A stretch of DNA of 64,000 nucleotides from an uncultured Bradyrhizobium sp. (GCF_936943645.1 NZ_CAKZJO010000056.1:1-64000), one strand, 5' to 3'. Positions 30,417-41,192 are shown, numbered from the stretch's first letter. The notes: generated by a model from the sequence alone, not told the origin. Translations and numbers: made by a program.

Positions 30417-30775
30417 CGGATAACCCTCCACCTCGAAGACATCAGTCGCCGGCATCATGTTGCATCATGCACGAGGCGGCAATGCCGGCGTGGCCGTCGG
30501 GCCATGCGACGAAATGACGATGGGAGAGCTTCTGCGGGCCAGGAACCGGATCGTGACCTGGATCAAGACCCGGATCGCCGCCCGAGGAGCCCGGGCGGCG
30601 ATCCAGTGCGAACTTGGCTGAACTTGGGGAAGTTCGAAGGCCGCGAGGGAACGTTAGCCCGGCCGCAACAGGCGCATCAAGTTTCGTGATGTTGCCGCGG
30701 CCGGAGATTCATTGCAGCCGCCGGGAAATCGCCACATATCAGCCATCGGCGATCGAACCCCTGACGTCCCGGCAG
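30417..30775. other. intergenic region upstream of the orphan binding protein
   Basis: This 359-base gap carries the binding-protein promoter region. Two GCATCATG copies lie ten bases apart at 30452-30459 and 30462-30469, close to the gene start. The remainder shows no gene, hairpin or repeat that I can support. Confidence 0.5.
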
Positions 30776-31162
30776 CTACCTGATGCCGAGCACGCCGATC
30801 GCGAGCGCCGACAGCAGCAGGGCCTGGCTCAAAAGCTGCAGCGCCGTGTTCGGCTGCGCCAGCCAGCGCGTGATCCTCTCGGAGAAGGACAACGCCGTAT
30901 CGGCGAACAGCGGCTGAAAGCTGTGCCTGAAGACATGCGGGAATCTGGCGCCGAGCCCCGAGGTCAGCATGGCGTGGAAGGTCGACAGCATGGCCACGAA
31001 GATGGCGGCGCCGAACGGCTCGCCGACGAATTCGGACGCGTCGATCAGCTTGATCGCCAGCGCGACGCCGGAATAGATCGGCACGCCCTGAAGCACGAAA
31101 TAGAGTGCAAAGCATTCGAGCCATTTGCGGCCGGTGAGCTTTGGCGCAGCAAGAGTGGTCAT
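30776..31162 (-). CDS. small membrane protein of unknown function
   Basis: This 128-residue protein has about three hydrophobic segments: YFVLQGVPIYSGVALAIKLI, FGAAIFVAMLSTFHAMLTSG and a C-terminal ALQLLSQALLLSALAIGVLG. Charged loops with Arg/Asp-rich stretches lie between them. No family is recognised. It is divergent from the MetQ-like gene. Its start at 31162 is preceded by GGGAGA. Confidence 0.65.
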   Translation of the reverse strand: MTTLAAPKLTGRKWLECFALYFVLQGVPIYSGVALAIKLIDASEFVGEPFGAAIFVAMLSTFHAMLTSGLGARFPHVFRHSFQPLFADTALSFSERITRWLAQPNTALQLLSQALLLSALAIGVLGIR

Positions 31163-31409
31163 GGTCGATGTCTCCCTGAGTTGCGATTGCCGTGCCGCAA
31201 ATCTTGCGCACGCGGCGCCGCATTGCCGTGATGCGCCTCACGCTTTGCGGAAGGCCCCGCCGTCGCCGTGAATTCGTTCCGCGTTTGCTGCCGAACGCAG
31301 AAGGCGCAGCCCGCTCCCGGCACTCAATTTGGATTTCCATTTCATTGATTTCCCCTTGCGGAGAAGCGAATACGGTTCCAATCATTCGTGCCGTTCCATG
31401 GAGACCAAG

Positions 31410-32192
31410 ATGTCGTTTCGCTTCCCCCTGATCCTCGCCACCGTGCTCGCCGCATGGTCGGCAGCAAGCTCCGCCGAGACCATCAAGATCGGCGTGACGC
31501 CGGGGCCGCATGCGCAGATCCTGGAGGCGGTGAAGCCGATCGCGGCGAAGAACGGCCTCGACATCCAGCTGCTCGAATTTTCCGACTACGTCGTGCCGAA
31601 CGCCGCGCTCGACGCCGGCGAGATCCAGGCCAATTCGTTCCAGAACCAGCCTTACCTCGACAACCAGAAAGCCGACCGCGGCTACAAGATCGAGTCGGTC
31701 GCGCTGACCGTGAATTTTCCGATCGGCGTCTACTCGAAGAAGCACAAGGCTTTCGCCGACATCCCCGAAGGCGGCAAGGTCTCGATCCCCAACGATCCCA
31801 CCAATGGCGGCCGCGTGCTGCTGCTGCTGCGCGACAAGGGCGTGATCAAGCTGAAGGACGGCACCGGCTTCAAGCCGACGGTGCTCGACATCAGCGAGAA
31901 CCCGAAGAAGCTGAAATTCATCGAGGTCGACGCGGCGCAGGCACCGCGCGCGCTCGACGACGTCGATGCCGCCGCGATCAACACCAATTACGCAACCCAG
32001 GCGGGCCTCGATCCGGTCAAGGATCCGATCCTGCGCGAGGACCCGAAGGGGCCCTACGTCAACCTGATCGCCGTGCGCACGGCCGACAAGGACAAGCCCT
32101 GGGTCAAGATCCTCGTCGACAGCTACCACACGCCGGAGGTCAAGGAGTTCGTCCTGACCAAGTTCAAGGGCGCGGTGCTGCCGAGCTGGTAG
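31410..32192 (+). CDS. MetQ/NlpA-family substrate-binding protein (orphan, no lipobox)
   Basis: This 260-residue binding protein has the MetQ pattern: IKIGVTPGPHAQILEAVKPI, then NAALDAGEIQANSFQNQPYL, then VSIPNDPTNGGRVLLLL. The family binds methionine or related compounds for MetNI-type ABC import. No metN or metI is adjacent. The signal peptide (MSFRFPLILATVLAAWSAAS) has no lipobox Cys, so the protein is probably soluble in the periplasm. ATG 31410 follows GGAGACC; an in-frame ATG at 31398 is also possible. It heads the oxidation/uptake island. Confidence 0.88.
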   Translation: MSFRFPLILATVLAAWSAASSAETIKIGVTPGPHAQILEAVKPIAAKNGLDIQLLEFSDYVVPNAALDAGEIQANSFQNQPYLDNQKADRGYKIESVALTVNFPIGVYSKKHKAFADIPEGGKVSIPNDPTNGGRVLLLLRDKGVIKLKDGTGFKPTVLDISENPKKLKFIEVDAAQAPRALDDVDAAAINTNYATQAGLDPVKDPILREDPKGPYVNLIAVRTADKDKPWVKILVDSYHTPEVKEFVLTKFKGAVLPSW

Positions 32193-32342
32193 GCAGTCTG
32201 CCCAGCTCCAGCGCAGGGACGATCCCGGCGGGCGGTTTTGCGCATGAGAGCTGCGCATGAGCCTTGCGCAATGCCCGCTTGTCTGGAGCCGCACGACCCG
32301 ACATCATCAGGCGCCTGGCCATCCTCGCCCGACAGGGGTCGC

Positions 32343-33377
32343 ATGAAACGCTTTGCCAATCTGAAACGCCTGGGATTCTTCACGCGGCTGCTGGACGAGG
32401 CGCCGCCGGCGGACCGCTATCGCTTCGCGGCCGAGCAGATCGTGCGCGCCGAGCAAGCGGGGCTCGATTCCGCGTGGATCGCGCAGCATCACTTCCACGA
32501 ACGCGAAGGCGGCCTGCCGTCGCCCTTCACCTTTCTGGGCTACGTCGCAGCGCAAACCTCCCGCATCCGCCTCGGCACCGGCATCGTCACGCTGCCGCTG
32601 GAGAATGCGGTGCGGGTGGCGGAAGACGCCGCCGTGCTCGATCTGCTCTGCGACGGCCGCTTCGAGCTCGGCGTCGGCACCGGCGGCAACCCGTCGGCCT
32701 TTGCCGCCTTCGGCCTCGACAGCGCCCAGCGCAACGACATCTTTGCCCGCAATCTCGAAGTCGTCCGCACCGCCCTGGTCGGCAAGCCGCTCGACGGCGG
32801 CGACACCATCTATCCGCAGCGGCCGCAACTGGACAGGCGGATCTGGCAGGCGACATTCTCCGTCGCCGGCGGCGCGCGCGCCGGCAAGGCGGGCGATGGC
32901 CTGTTGCTCTCGCGTACCCAGCCGCGGACCAAGGAGGCGCCGAAGGCGACGCTCGCCGAGATCCAGAACCCGGTGATCGACGCCTATATGGAGGCGCTGC
33001 CCAAAGGGGCGGAGCCGCGCATCATGGCCTCGCGCAGCGTCTTCGTCGCCGATGACCATGCCGAGGCCCTGCGCCTTGCCGATATCGGCCTGCGCCGCGC
33101 GCTGCCGCAATTCATGAAGGGCGGGCACCTTCCGCCGGGCGAGACGCTGGAAGAGATGATCACGGCGTTCGACACCCATGTCGGCGACGCCGACCACGTC
33201 ATCGCCTCGCTGCGGGCCGACGCGACGCTGGAGCGGGTGACGGACCTCGTCTTCCAGGTGCATTCGGTCGATGCACCGCATCCCCATGTCCTGCGCTCGA
33301 TCGATCTGGTCGCGGAGAAGGTGGCGCCGGCGCTGGGCTGGACCCGGACCGCGCCCGACGTGGCGCTGGCGGGTTGA
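32343..33377 (+). CDS. luciferase-like FMN-dependent monooxygenase (KPN_01858-type)
   Basis: This 344-residue TIM-barrel flavin monooxygenase has the LLM-type blocks FFTRLLDEAPP, WIAQHHFHEREGGLPSPFTF, RIRLGTGIVTLPLENAVRVA and FELGVGTGGNPSAF. Together with the next two genes it matches a cassette known from other proteobacteria as the KPN_01858 monooxygenase with Avi_7170 CMD and Avi_7169 peroxidase-like proteins (names recalled). The substrate is unknown; a reduced flavin and O2 would be used. ATG 32343 follows AGGGG. Confidence 0.88.
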   Translation: MKRFANLKRLGFFTRLLDEAPPADRYRFAAEQIVRAEQAGLDSAWIAQHHFHEREGGLPSPFTFLGYVAAQTSRIRLGTGIVTLPLENAVRVAEDAAVLDLLCDGRFELGVGTGGNPSAFAAFGLDSAQRNDIFARNLEVVRTALVGKPLDGGDTIYPQRPQLDRRIWQATFSVAGGARAGKAGDGLLLSRTQPRTKEAPKATLAEIQNPVIDAYMEALPKGAEPRIMASRSVFVADDHAEALRLADIGLRRALPQFMKGGHLPPGETLEEMITAFDTHVGDADHVIASLRADATLERVTDLVFQVHSVDAPHPHVLRSIDLVAEKVAPALGWTRTAPDVALAG

Positions 33378-33405
33378 CCGGAATGAATGTGTGCGAGGCT
33401 GAATG

Positions 33406-34005
33406 ATGGCAACACAGGATATCATCGACACGCTCGCGGGGATCGCACCCGGGTCGGCTCTGGATGCGATCCGGGCACGGCGCCTGCAGGCGCGCGAGAA
33501 TGCGCAGAAGAGCTATCTGTCACTGTTCGAGCCGATCGACGCCGGCGATTTCTCGCTTGTCGAGCGCGCCGCGGTCGCGGCCCTCGTCACCGGCCTGCAT
33601 GGCGAATCCCCGGTTGCCTCGTTCTATCGCGAGAAGCTTGCCGCGAATGCCGATGGCGCGCGCCTGATCGCGGCGATCGATGCCGAAATCGCGCGGGGCA
33701 TGACTTCGGGCCCGTACGGCTCGTATCCCGCCGGTCCGCTGTCGGTCGAAAACACGGCCGGCCTGATTTATCGCGTCAGTGCGGCAAGCAAGCCGGCGCT
33801 CGGCGCAAGGCTCGCAGCCGCGTTCGAGCAGGCGCATCTGCTGGTGTTCCGCCCCCGCGACGCCGCGGACGCCGACATGAAGGCATTGCTTGCCGCCGGC
33901 TGGTCCACCACCGGCATCGTCACCTTCTCCCAACTCGTCGCGTTCCTGTCGTTCCAGGTGCGCGTCGTCAGCGGCCTGCGCACGCTCGCCGCGGCAAGCG
34001 CGTAG
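33406..34005 (+). CDS. CMD domain protein, Avi_7170-type, without Cys
   Basis: This 199-residue all-helical protein is of the carboxymuconolactone decarboxylase/AhpD superfamily (about SLVERAAVAALVTGLHGES and TGIVTFSQLVAFLSFQVRVV). It has no Cys at all, so it lacks the redox CxxC that AhpD enzymes need. It starts 28 bases after the monooxygenase stop and ends ten bases before the CxxC-bearing partner. It is probably a non-redox subunit or a decarboxylase/isomerase of the same pathway. ATG at 33403 is equally possible (adds one Met). Confidence 0.8.
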   Translation: MATQDIIDTLAGIAPGSALDAIRARRLQARENAQKSYLSLFEPIDAGDFSLVERAAVAALVTGLHGESPVASFYREKLAANADGARLIAAIDAEIARGMTSGPYGSYPAGPLSVENTAGLIYRVSAASKPALGARLAAAFEQAHLLVFRPRDAADADMKALLAAGWSTTGIVTFSQLVAFLSFQVRVVSGLRTLAAASA

Positions 34006-34015
34006 GGCTGCAATC

Positions 34016-34591
34016 ATGAGCACCGTCAATCCACCCGTCGCCTTTACCCAGGACGAGCTCGGCTGGGTTTCCTGGATCGATCCGCTGCCCGAGGCCGAGC
34101 TGACCGAGCGGCACTTCAATGGCCTGGTCGACCGCGCCCGCGCCAAGTCGGAATATTTCCGCCTGCTGGTGCGCGACCCCGAGGTGCTGGAAGCCCGCAC
34201 CAAGACCGACAAGGACATCTTCTACAACGTCGCCGATGGTCTGCCGCGCGCCGAGCGTGAGCTCGCGGCGGCCGCGACCTCGCGCTACAACGGCTGCATC
34301 TATTGCGCCTCCGTCCATGCGCGCTTTGCCAGCACCTATTCCAAGCGCCGCGACGACGTGCAGCGCCTGCTCGACGAAGGCGTCAAGGCCGATCTCGGCG
34401 AGCGCTGGAATGCGGTGGTCAAGGCCTCGGTCGCGCTGGCCGCAACGCCGATCGCGTTCGGTCCTGACAATATCGAAGAATTGCGCCGCGCCGGCCTCGA
34501 CGATGCCGAGATCGTCGACGTCATCAACGGCGCCTCGTTCTTCAACTGGGCGAACCGGCTGATGCTGTCACTCGGCGAGCCCTCGAAATAG
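34016..34591 (+). CDS. AhpD-like alkylhydroperoxidase domain protein, Avi_7169-type
   Basis: This 191-residue protein has the AhpD active-site pattern: Glu residues near 79-82, then C94-x-x-C97 and H101 (YNGCIYCASVHARF). AhpD proteins reduce peroxides or hydrolyse strained intermediates through this disulfide. It lies ten bases after the Cys-free CMD gene and 60 bases before a branched-chain-type ABC operon, in the same direction. It probably protects against, or processes, a product of the upstream flavin monooxygenase; this is inference. Confidence 0.87.
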   Translation: MSTVNPPVAFTQDELGWVSWIDPLPEAELTERHFNGLVDRARAKSEYFRLLVRDPEVLEARTKTDKDIFYNVADGLPRAERELAAAATSRYNGCIYCASVHARFASTYSKRRDDVQRLLDEGVKADLGERWNAVVKASVALAATPIAFGPDNIEELRRAGLDDAEIVDVINGASFFNWANRLMLSLGEPSK

Positions 34592-34651
34592 GCAATCTCG
34601 CCGGCACAGGAATTGCTGCTTGTTTCAACATTGAGTGGATGGAGCCGTTAA

Positions 34652-35809
34652 ATGAGCAACATCGATCGTCGTACCCTGGTGAAGGGCTCGCTGGCCGCCA
34701 TGATGGCGGGAGCGGCCGTCTCGCGCGGTGCCTTCGCTGACACCTCCGAGCCGATCCTGCTCGGCGTCAGCGGTCCCCTCACGGGACCGAACGCGCAATA
34801 TGGCACGCAGTGGAAGCAGGGCTTTGATCTCGCGCTCGACGAGATCATGGCGGCGGGCGGCATCAACGGCCGCAAGCTCGCCTACCAATTCGAGGACAGC
34901 CAGAGCGATCCGCGCCAGTCTGTCGCGATCGCCCAGAAGTTCGTCTCCAATCCCGCCATCGTGCTGGAGCTCGGCGATTTCTCCAGCCCCGCCTCGATGG
35001 CGGCATCGCCGATCTACCAGCGCGGCGGCCTCGTGCAGTTCGGCTTCACCAACTCGCATCCTGACTTCACCAAGGGCGGCGACTTCATGTGGAGCACGTC
35101 CGTGAGCCAGGCCGACGAGCAGCCGCTGCTGGCGGCCTATGCGGTCAAGCGCCTCGGACTGAAGAAGCTCGCGGTGCTGCACCTCAACACCGATTGGGGC
35201 CGAACCAGCCGCGACTATTTCGTCAAGGCGGCGAAGGAATATGGCGCCGAAATCGCGGTCACCGAGGGCTACATCGCGGAGGAACGCGACTTCCGCTCGA
35301 CGCTGGTGCGCGTGCGCGACGCCAATCCGGACGGACTGATCCTGATCTCCTATTATTCCGACGGCGCGCTGATCGCCCGTCAGGCGCGTCAGGTCGGGTT
35401 GAAGCAGGTGATGTGCGCTGCGAGCTCGGTCTACTCGCCCAAATTCATCGAGCTTGGCGGCGAGGCGGTCGAGGACGTCCACGTCGGCACGCGCTACTTC
35501 CCCGAGGATACGCGGCCCGAGGTGCAGAAATTCATCGCGGGCTTCAAGAAGAAATACAACGGCCAGGAGCCGGACGCCTTCAACGCCTACGCCTATGACG
35601 CGATGAACATGGCTGCCGCCGTCGTGAAGATCGGCGGTACCGATCGCAAGGCGATCCGCGACGCCTTCACCAAGGTCAAGGATGTTCCGAGCGTAATCTT
35701 CGGCACGGCGACGTTCGACATCGCCACCCGCCGCGTCAAGGGCGCCATGAACGCCGAGCTCGTCGTGCGCAAGGGCCAGTTCGCGCTCTGGGACGGCAAG
35801 CCGACTTAA
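34652..35809 (+). CDS. branched-chain-type ABC transporter substrate-binding protein, Tat signal
   Basis: This 385-residue periplasmic protein of the LivJ-like family has a twin-arginine signal (DRRTLVKGSLAAMMAG). The mature start ILLGVSGPLTGPNAQYGTQW is followed by MAAGGINGRKLAY and, later, LGLKKLAVLHLNTDWGRTS. Family members bind amino acids, amides, urea or aromatic acids. It is the first gene of a complete ABC operon (fused permease, two ATPases) directly after the monooxygenase/CMD/AhpD genes. The ligand is therefore likely to be that pathway's substrate rather than leucine. Confidence 0.93.
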   Translation: MSNIDRRTLVKGSLAAMMAGAAVSRGAFADTSEPILLGVSGPLTGPNAQYGTQWKQGFDLALDEIMAAGGINGRKLAYQFEDSQSDPRQSVAIAQKFVSNPAIVLELGDFSSPASMAASPIYQRGGLVQFGFTNSHPDFTKGGDFMWSTSVSQADEQPLLAAYAVKRLGLKKLAVLHLNTDWGRTSRDYFVKAAKEYGAEIAVTEGYIAEERDFRSTLVRVRDANPDGLILISYYSDGALIARQARQVGLKQVMCAASSVYSPKFIELGGEAVEDVHVGTRYFPEDTRPEVQKFIAGFKKKYNGQEPDAFNAYAYDAMNMAAAVVKIGGTDRKAIRDAFTKVKDVPSVIFGTATFDIATRRVKGAMNAELVVRKGQFALWDGKPT

Positions 35810-35865
35810 CCTGATGGCCGGAGCGGGGGCTCCGGCCGCTTCCCTCTCGACGCGGTGATACCAGC

Positions 35866-37688
35866 GTGTCTTCCTGGCTCGACTATACGATCAACGGGCT
35901 GATCGTCGGCAATGTCTACGCCCTCGTTGCGGTCGGGCTCGCGCTGATCTTCGGCGTCAGCCGGCTGATCAACTTCGCGCAGGGCTCGATCTATCTGGTC
36001 GGCGCCTATATCGGCTGGGTCGCGGTGGTTCAGCTGCATACGCCGCTGCCGCTCACCATCATCGTGGTCGCGGCGGCGGCAGCGATCGTCGGGCTGATCA
36101 TCGAGCGGTTCGGTCTGCGGCCGCTGCAGAACTCGGTGCGCATCGCGCCGCTGCTCGCGACCATCGGCATCAGCTTCGTGCTCGATCAGCTGGTGATGCT
36201 GACCTTCTCGCCCAATCCGCGGGCGTTGCCGAGCCAGTTGCCGGATGTTCGCTTCCAGGTCGGCGGCGGCACCATTGGGCCTCTTGATCTGCTCATCGCC
36301 GGCGTCGGCCTCACCAGCGCGTTGCTGCTGTTCGTGTTCCTGCGCTACTCCAAGCTCGGCTGGGCCGTGCGCGCGGCATCGCAGGACCGCGACGCCGCGA
36401 TGCAGATGGGCGTCGACGTCAACCGCGTCAATCAGGCCGTGTTCGGCATTGCCGCCGCGCTCGGCGGCGTCTCCGGCATGCTGGTCGGCATGTACTACAA
36501 CCAGATCGACACCGCGATGAGCCTGCAGGCGACGCTGAAGGGCGTCGTTGCCGAAGTCGTCGGCGGCGCCGGCAACGTTCCGGGCGCTGTGATCGGCAGC
36601 CTGCTGCTGGGCCTCGTCGAGAGCTATGGCGTTGCGGTGTTCGGCACCAGCTATCGCAATCTGTTCGCCTTCCTGCTGCTGGTCGTCGTGCTGGTGTTGC
36701 GGCCGAACGGTCTGTTCGCCAGCGCGCGGCAGGCGCCGCCCGAGCCGCTTACCGGCACCTTCATCGCGCCGAGCCGCCCTGTGCGCATTCCGTGGTGGGC
36801 TTTGGCTGTCGCTGCTGCCGGCTTTGCGGTCCTGCCGTTGTTCCCGGTCTCGTTCTACGTGCTGCAGACCCTGATCAACGCCTGGCTGCTCGGCATGCTC
36901 GCGCTGAGCCTGACGCTGGTTGCGGGCACGATGGGGCAGGTCTCGCTCGGACATGCCGCGCTGCTGGCGATTGGCGCCTATACGTCTGCGCTGTTGTCGC
37001 TGACCCTCAATGTCCCGGTCGGCCTCGCCGTGATCGGCGGCGGGTTGATGAGCGCTGCGCTCGGCACGCTGTTGATCTCGCCGTCCTTCCGCCTGCGCGG
37101 ACATTATGTGTCGATCGCCACCCTCGCCATTGGCGAGATCGTGTCGCTGGTGATCCTGAACTGGGAGAGCGTGACGCGCGGGCCGATCGGCATTTCCGGC
37201 ATCCCGCCGCTGTCGGTGTTCGGCTACGATCTGATCAGCCCGACCTCGATCTACTGGTTCAGCTTTGCCGTGATGGTGGTGCTGGCGCTGCTGCAGGGCC
37301 GCTTGCTGACCTCGCATCTCGGCCGCAGCTTCCGCGCCATCCGAGACGACGACATCGCCGCGCGCGCCTATGGGCTCAGCCTGAACCGCTACAAATCGCT
37401 CGCCTTCATCTTCGGCGGCTTTGCGGCCGGCATCAGCGGCGGCATTGCGGCGCATCTGTACTCCTATATCAACCACGAGACCTTCAACACGCAGCAATCG
37501 ATCCTGGCGCTGACCGTCGTCATCCTCGGCGGCCTCGGCAATGTCGTCGGTGCAATGCTCGGAGCTGTGGCGCTGGTCGGGCTGCCGGAAGTGTTCCGGA
37601 TCGCGGCGGAGTATCGCATTCTGATCTACGGCATCGTGCTGCTGCTGCTGGTGCGGTTCAGGCCGCAGGGCCTGTTGGGGACGATGTG

Positions 37689-37689
<1 letters not shown>
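35866..37689 (+). CDS. fused LivH-LivM branched-chain-type ABC permease
   Basis: The 607-residue product joins both membrane subunits of a LivHM-type importer. Residues 1-285 match LivH (GLIVGNVYALVAVGLALIFG, SRLINFAQGS). Residues 305-607 match LivM (LVAGTMGQVSLGHAALLAIG, IRDDDIAARAYGLSLNRYK, GLGNVVGAMLGAVAL). In most operons these are two genes. The start is a GTG, 56 bases after the binding-protein stop. It overlaps the next ATPase gene by one base, which indicates tight co-expression. Confidence 0.93.
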
Positions 37690-38530
<841 letters not shown>

Positions 38531-38534
<4 letters not shown>

Positions 38535-39271
38535 CGACGGGCGCCTCCGAGCCGCTGCTGGCGCTGTCGAACGTCAATACGTTCTACGGCCAGGCCCAGG
38601 TGCATTTCGATCTGTCGATCACGGTTGCGCGTGGTCACATCGTCTGCCTGCTCGGCGGCAATGCCAGCGGCAAGTCGACGACGATGAAGATCATTCTTGG
38701 CCTCGTGAAGCCCCGCTCGGGCAATGTGACCTTCGACGGCGCCTCGCTGATTGGGCTGACCACGCCGCAGATCGTCCGCCGCGGCATTGCCTCGGTGCCG
38801 GAGGCGCGGCGGCTGTTTGCGGACATGAGCGTGCGGGAAAACATCCTGATGGGCGCCTTCGTGCGCAACGACCGCGAGGCCGTCGCACAGGATCTCGACA
38901 AGATGCTGACGCTGTTTCCAAAGCTCGGCCAGCGGCTGTCGCAACGCGCCGGCTCGCTCTCCGGCGGCGAGCAGCAGATGGTCGCGATGGCGCGTGCGCT
39001 GATGAGCCGTCCCCGGATGATCGTGATGGACGAGCCGACCATGGGCCTGTCGCCGCTCTATGTCGACCGCGTGCTGGAGCTGATCCGCGCCATCAACCAG
39101 GAAGGCGTCTCGGTGTTCATGGTCGAGCAGAATGCCAGCCTTGCGCTGGAGATCGCGCACGAAGCCTATGTGCTGCAGACCGGCAAGATCGTGCTGTCGG
39201 GCCCGGCACGCGCATTGAAGGACGATCCCCGCGTGCGTGACGCCTATCTCGGCGGCTCCGAGGCGGCCTGA
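38531..39271 (+). CDS. livF: branched-chain-type ABC transporter ATPase (LivF)
   Basis: The 246-residue second ATPase has Walker A GGNASGKS at 42-49 (where LivF usually has GRNGAGKT-like residues), the block ASVPEARRLFADMSVRENIL, the signature SLSGGEQQMVAMARAL and Walker B MIVMDEPTMGLSP. It overlaps livG by four bases (ATGA) and ends the transcription unit. A palindromic repeat follows. Confidence 0.93.
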
Positions 39272-39291
39272 CGCAGTGCGCTGATCTCTCC

Positions 39292-39414
39292 ACGTCATGG
39301 CCGGGCATAGCCGTCCGAAGGACGGCGTCGCTCGCGCTCGCCTATGACCCGGCCATCCACGTCTTGCCTCCCGCACGAAGAACGTGGATGCCCGGGACAA
39401 GCCCGGGCATGACG
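39292..39414. repeat. palindromic repeat, same family as in groESL
   Basis: The left half runs CGTCATGGCCGGGCAT to GACCCGGCCATCCACG, with inner GTCCGAAGGAC and GGCGTCGCTCGCGCTCGCC hairpins. The right half runs CGTGGATGCCCGGG to CCCGGGCATGACG. It lies between convergent genes (livF and the ATPase at 39429). Confidence 0.8.
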
Positions 39415-39428
39415 GCGTTGATCTCGCC

Positions 39429-40943
39429 TCAGGCCGATGCCGCGCTCGCGACCTGCTCCGCCGGCAGATCGTCGCCATTGGGATCGCCCGGCGCGGTGGC
39501 CCAGGCCAGCTCGACCAGCGTCACGATCCGGCGGCCGCCGCCGTCGAGCTGGACCACGATCAGGCCCTGCTCCTCCATGTAGCCGAGCAGCCGCTGCGCG
39601 CGGCGCAGCGAATGCGAGCCATAGGCGCGCGCGATCGCCGCATCGCCCGGACAAGGCCAGCCTTCCTTGGCCGCGCGCGCGATCATCATGAACACGCCCT
39701 GCATGTCGTCGGGCAGGATGGAGGCGCGCAGCGACACGTCCTGCCAGGCATCGTCCTCTGCGAGATCCGTGCCGAGGCCGGCGCGCGCATGCGTCAACAT
39801 GCGGCGGAATTCGTTGAGATCCGGCACGGCTGCGCCGAGGCCCTCGATGCGGCAGCGGACCATGAACTCCTGATAGAGCACGCCGACCGCGCGAAAACCC
39901 GCGTCGGGCTCGGCGAGCACGGCGCGCAGCGTGCGATTGACGCGCTCGCGCCGCTCCGCCAGCTCCTCGGCACTGACCGGCACCTCGACCACCTCAGGCT
40001 GGATCACCGGCGCGGCGGCCGCCTTCGCGGCGCGAAGCTGCTCCAGCAGATCCGGCGCCGGCCGTCGCTGCGGCCGGTTGGCATCGGGCGGCGGCGCGGC
40101 CAGGATCACGGCGCGCATGTCTTCCGTCGCAGCCTCCGGCAGCGGCATCAGCCGCGGCGTCGAGTTGCGCGGAGAGGTGTCGGTTGGGCCGATGTTGAGA
40201 CGCAGCGGACGGCGCGACAGCGCGGGGCCCAGCGCCATGAATTGACCGCGCTCGAGATCGCGAAAGGCTTCGGCCTGCCGCCGCTCCATTCCGAGCAGAT
40301 CGGCGGCGCGCGCCATGTCGATGTCGAGGAAGGTGCGGCCCATCAGGAAGTTGGAGGCCTCCGCCGCGACGTTCTTGGCGAGCTTTGCGAGGCGCTGGGT
40401 CGCGATGATGCCGGCAAGGCCGCGCTTGCGGCCGCGGCACATCAGGTTGGTCATGGCGCCGAGCGACAGCTTGCGCGCTTCGTCCGAGACCTCGCCCGCC
40501 ACCGCCGGCGCGAACAGCTGCGCCTCGTCGACGATCACGAGCATCGGATACCAATGGTCGCGGTCGACGTCGAACATTCCGCCGAGAAACGCCGCGGCAC
40601 GGCGCATCTGGTTCTCGGCGTCGAGGCCTTCGAGATTGAGCACGGTGGAGACGCGATGCAGCCGCGCGCGCTCGCCGGCGACCTGAAGGCCGCGCTCGGT
40701 GTGGTCCTCGGCCTCGATCACGAGATGGCCGAAGCGCTCGGCCAGCGTGACGAAGTCGCCTTCAGGATCGATGATGGCCTGCTGTACCCATGGCGCGCTC
40801 TGTTCCAGGAGCCGCCGCAGCAGATGCGATTTGCCGGAGCCCGAATTGCCCTGCACCAGGAGGCGGGTCGCCAGCAGTTCCTCGAGGTCCATGGCGGCCG
40901 CGGCGCCTGCCGTGGTCTGCCCCATCTCGATTGCAACCGTCAT
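39429..40943 (-). CDS. HerA/DUF87-type P-loop ATPase
   Basis: This 504-residue ATPase has an N-terminal P-loop (GNSGSGKSH, 32-40), IIDPEGDF, Walker B MLVIVDEAQLFAP and a sensor region GIIATQRLAKLAKN. This order is typical of the HerA/FtsK-like DUF87 family, which pumps DNA in some members. A variable Pro/Ala linker follows, and then a C-terminal helical domain with a winged-helix look (AIARAYGSHSLRRAQRLLGY, MEEQGLIVV). No NurA-like nuclease gene is adjacent, so the role is unknown. It is a single gene facing the ABC operon. Confidence 0.85.
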   Translation of the reverse strand: MTVAIEMGQTTAGAAAAMDLEELLATRLLVQGNSGSGKSHLLRRLLEQSAPWVQQAIIDPEGDFVTLAERFGHLVIEAEDHTERGLQVAGERARLHRVSTVLNLEGLDAENQMRRAAAFLGGMFDVDRDHWYPMLVIVDEAQLFAPAVAGEVSDEARKLSLGAMTNLMCRGRKRGLAGIIATQRLAKLAKNVAAEASNFLMGRTFLDIDMARAADLLGMERRQAEAFRDLERGQFMALGPALSRRPLRLNIGPTDTSPRNSTPRLMPLPEAATEDMRAVILAAPPPDANRPQRRPAPDLLEQLRAAKAAAAPVIQPEVVEVPVSAEELAERRERVNRTLRAVLAEPDAGFRAVGVLYQEFMVRCRIEGLGAAVPDLNEFRRMLTHARAGLGTDLAEDDAWQDVSLRASILPDDMQGVFMMIARAAKEGWPCPGDAAIARAYGSHSLRRAQRLLGYMEEQGLIVVQLDGGGRRIVTLVELAWATAPGDPNGDDLPAEQVASAASA

Positions 40944-41192
40944 GCCCGACTCAAGTCCCCGTCATTCGCGGACAGGGGCTTATCAACCCCGTCGCGGCGC
41001 GTCGAGCACAAGAGCGCGAATCATGCCGCGTTGCCCACGGCGGCGTTTACGGTGCTCCCTGGGAACATTGCGGAGGAGTCGCTTTCAGGCTGCTTCGATC
41101 AGAATTTCACCCAAAAATTGTCGATGTCTTTACGGGGTTGCACTACGCGTTGGCTATGCTGTCGGCCGGCAGAGCGCCAGGAAACACGGGTC

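Noticed and set aside
35806..37497. 563-codon frame antisense to the fused permease
   Set aside because: The Arg/Gln/His/Asp-rich shadow has no recognisable fold; the sense frame has clear LivH and LivM motifs.
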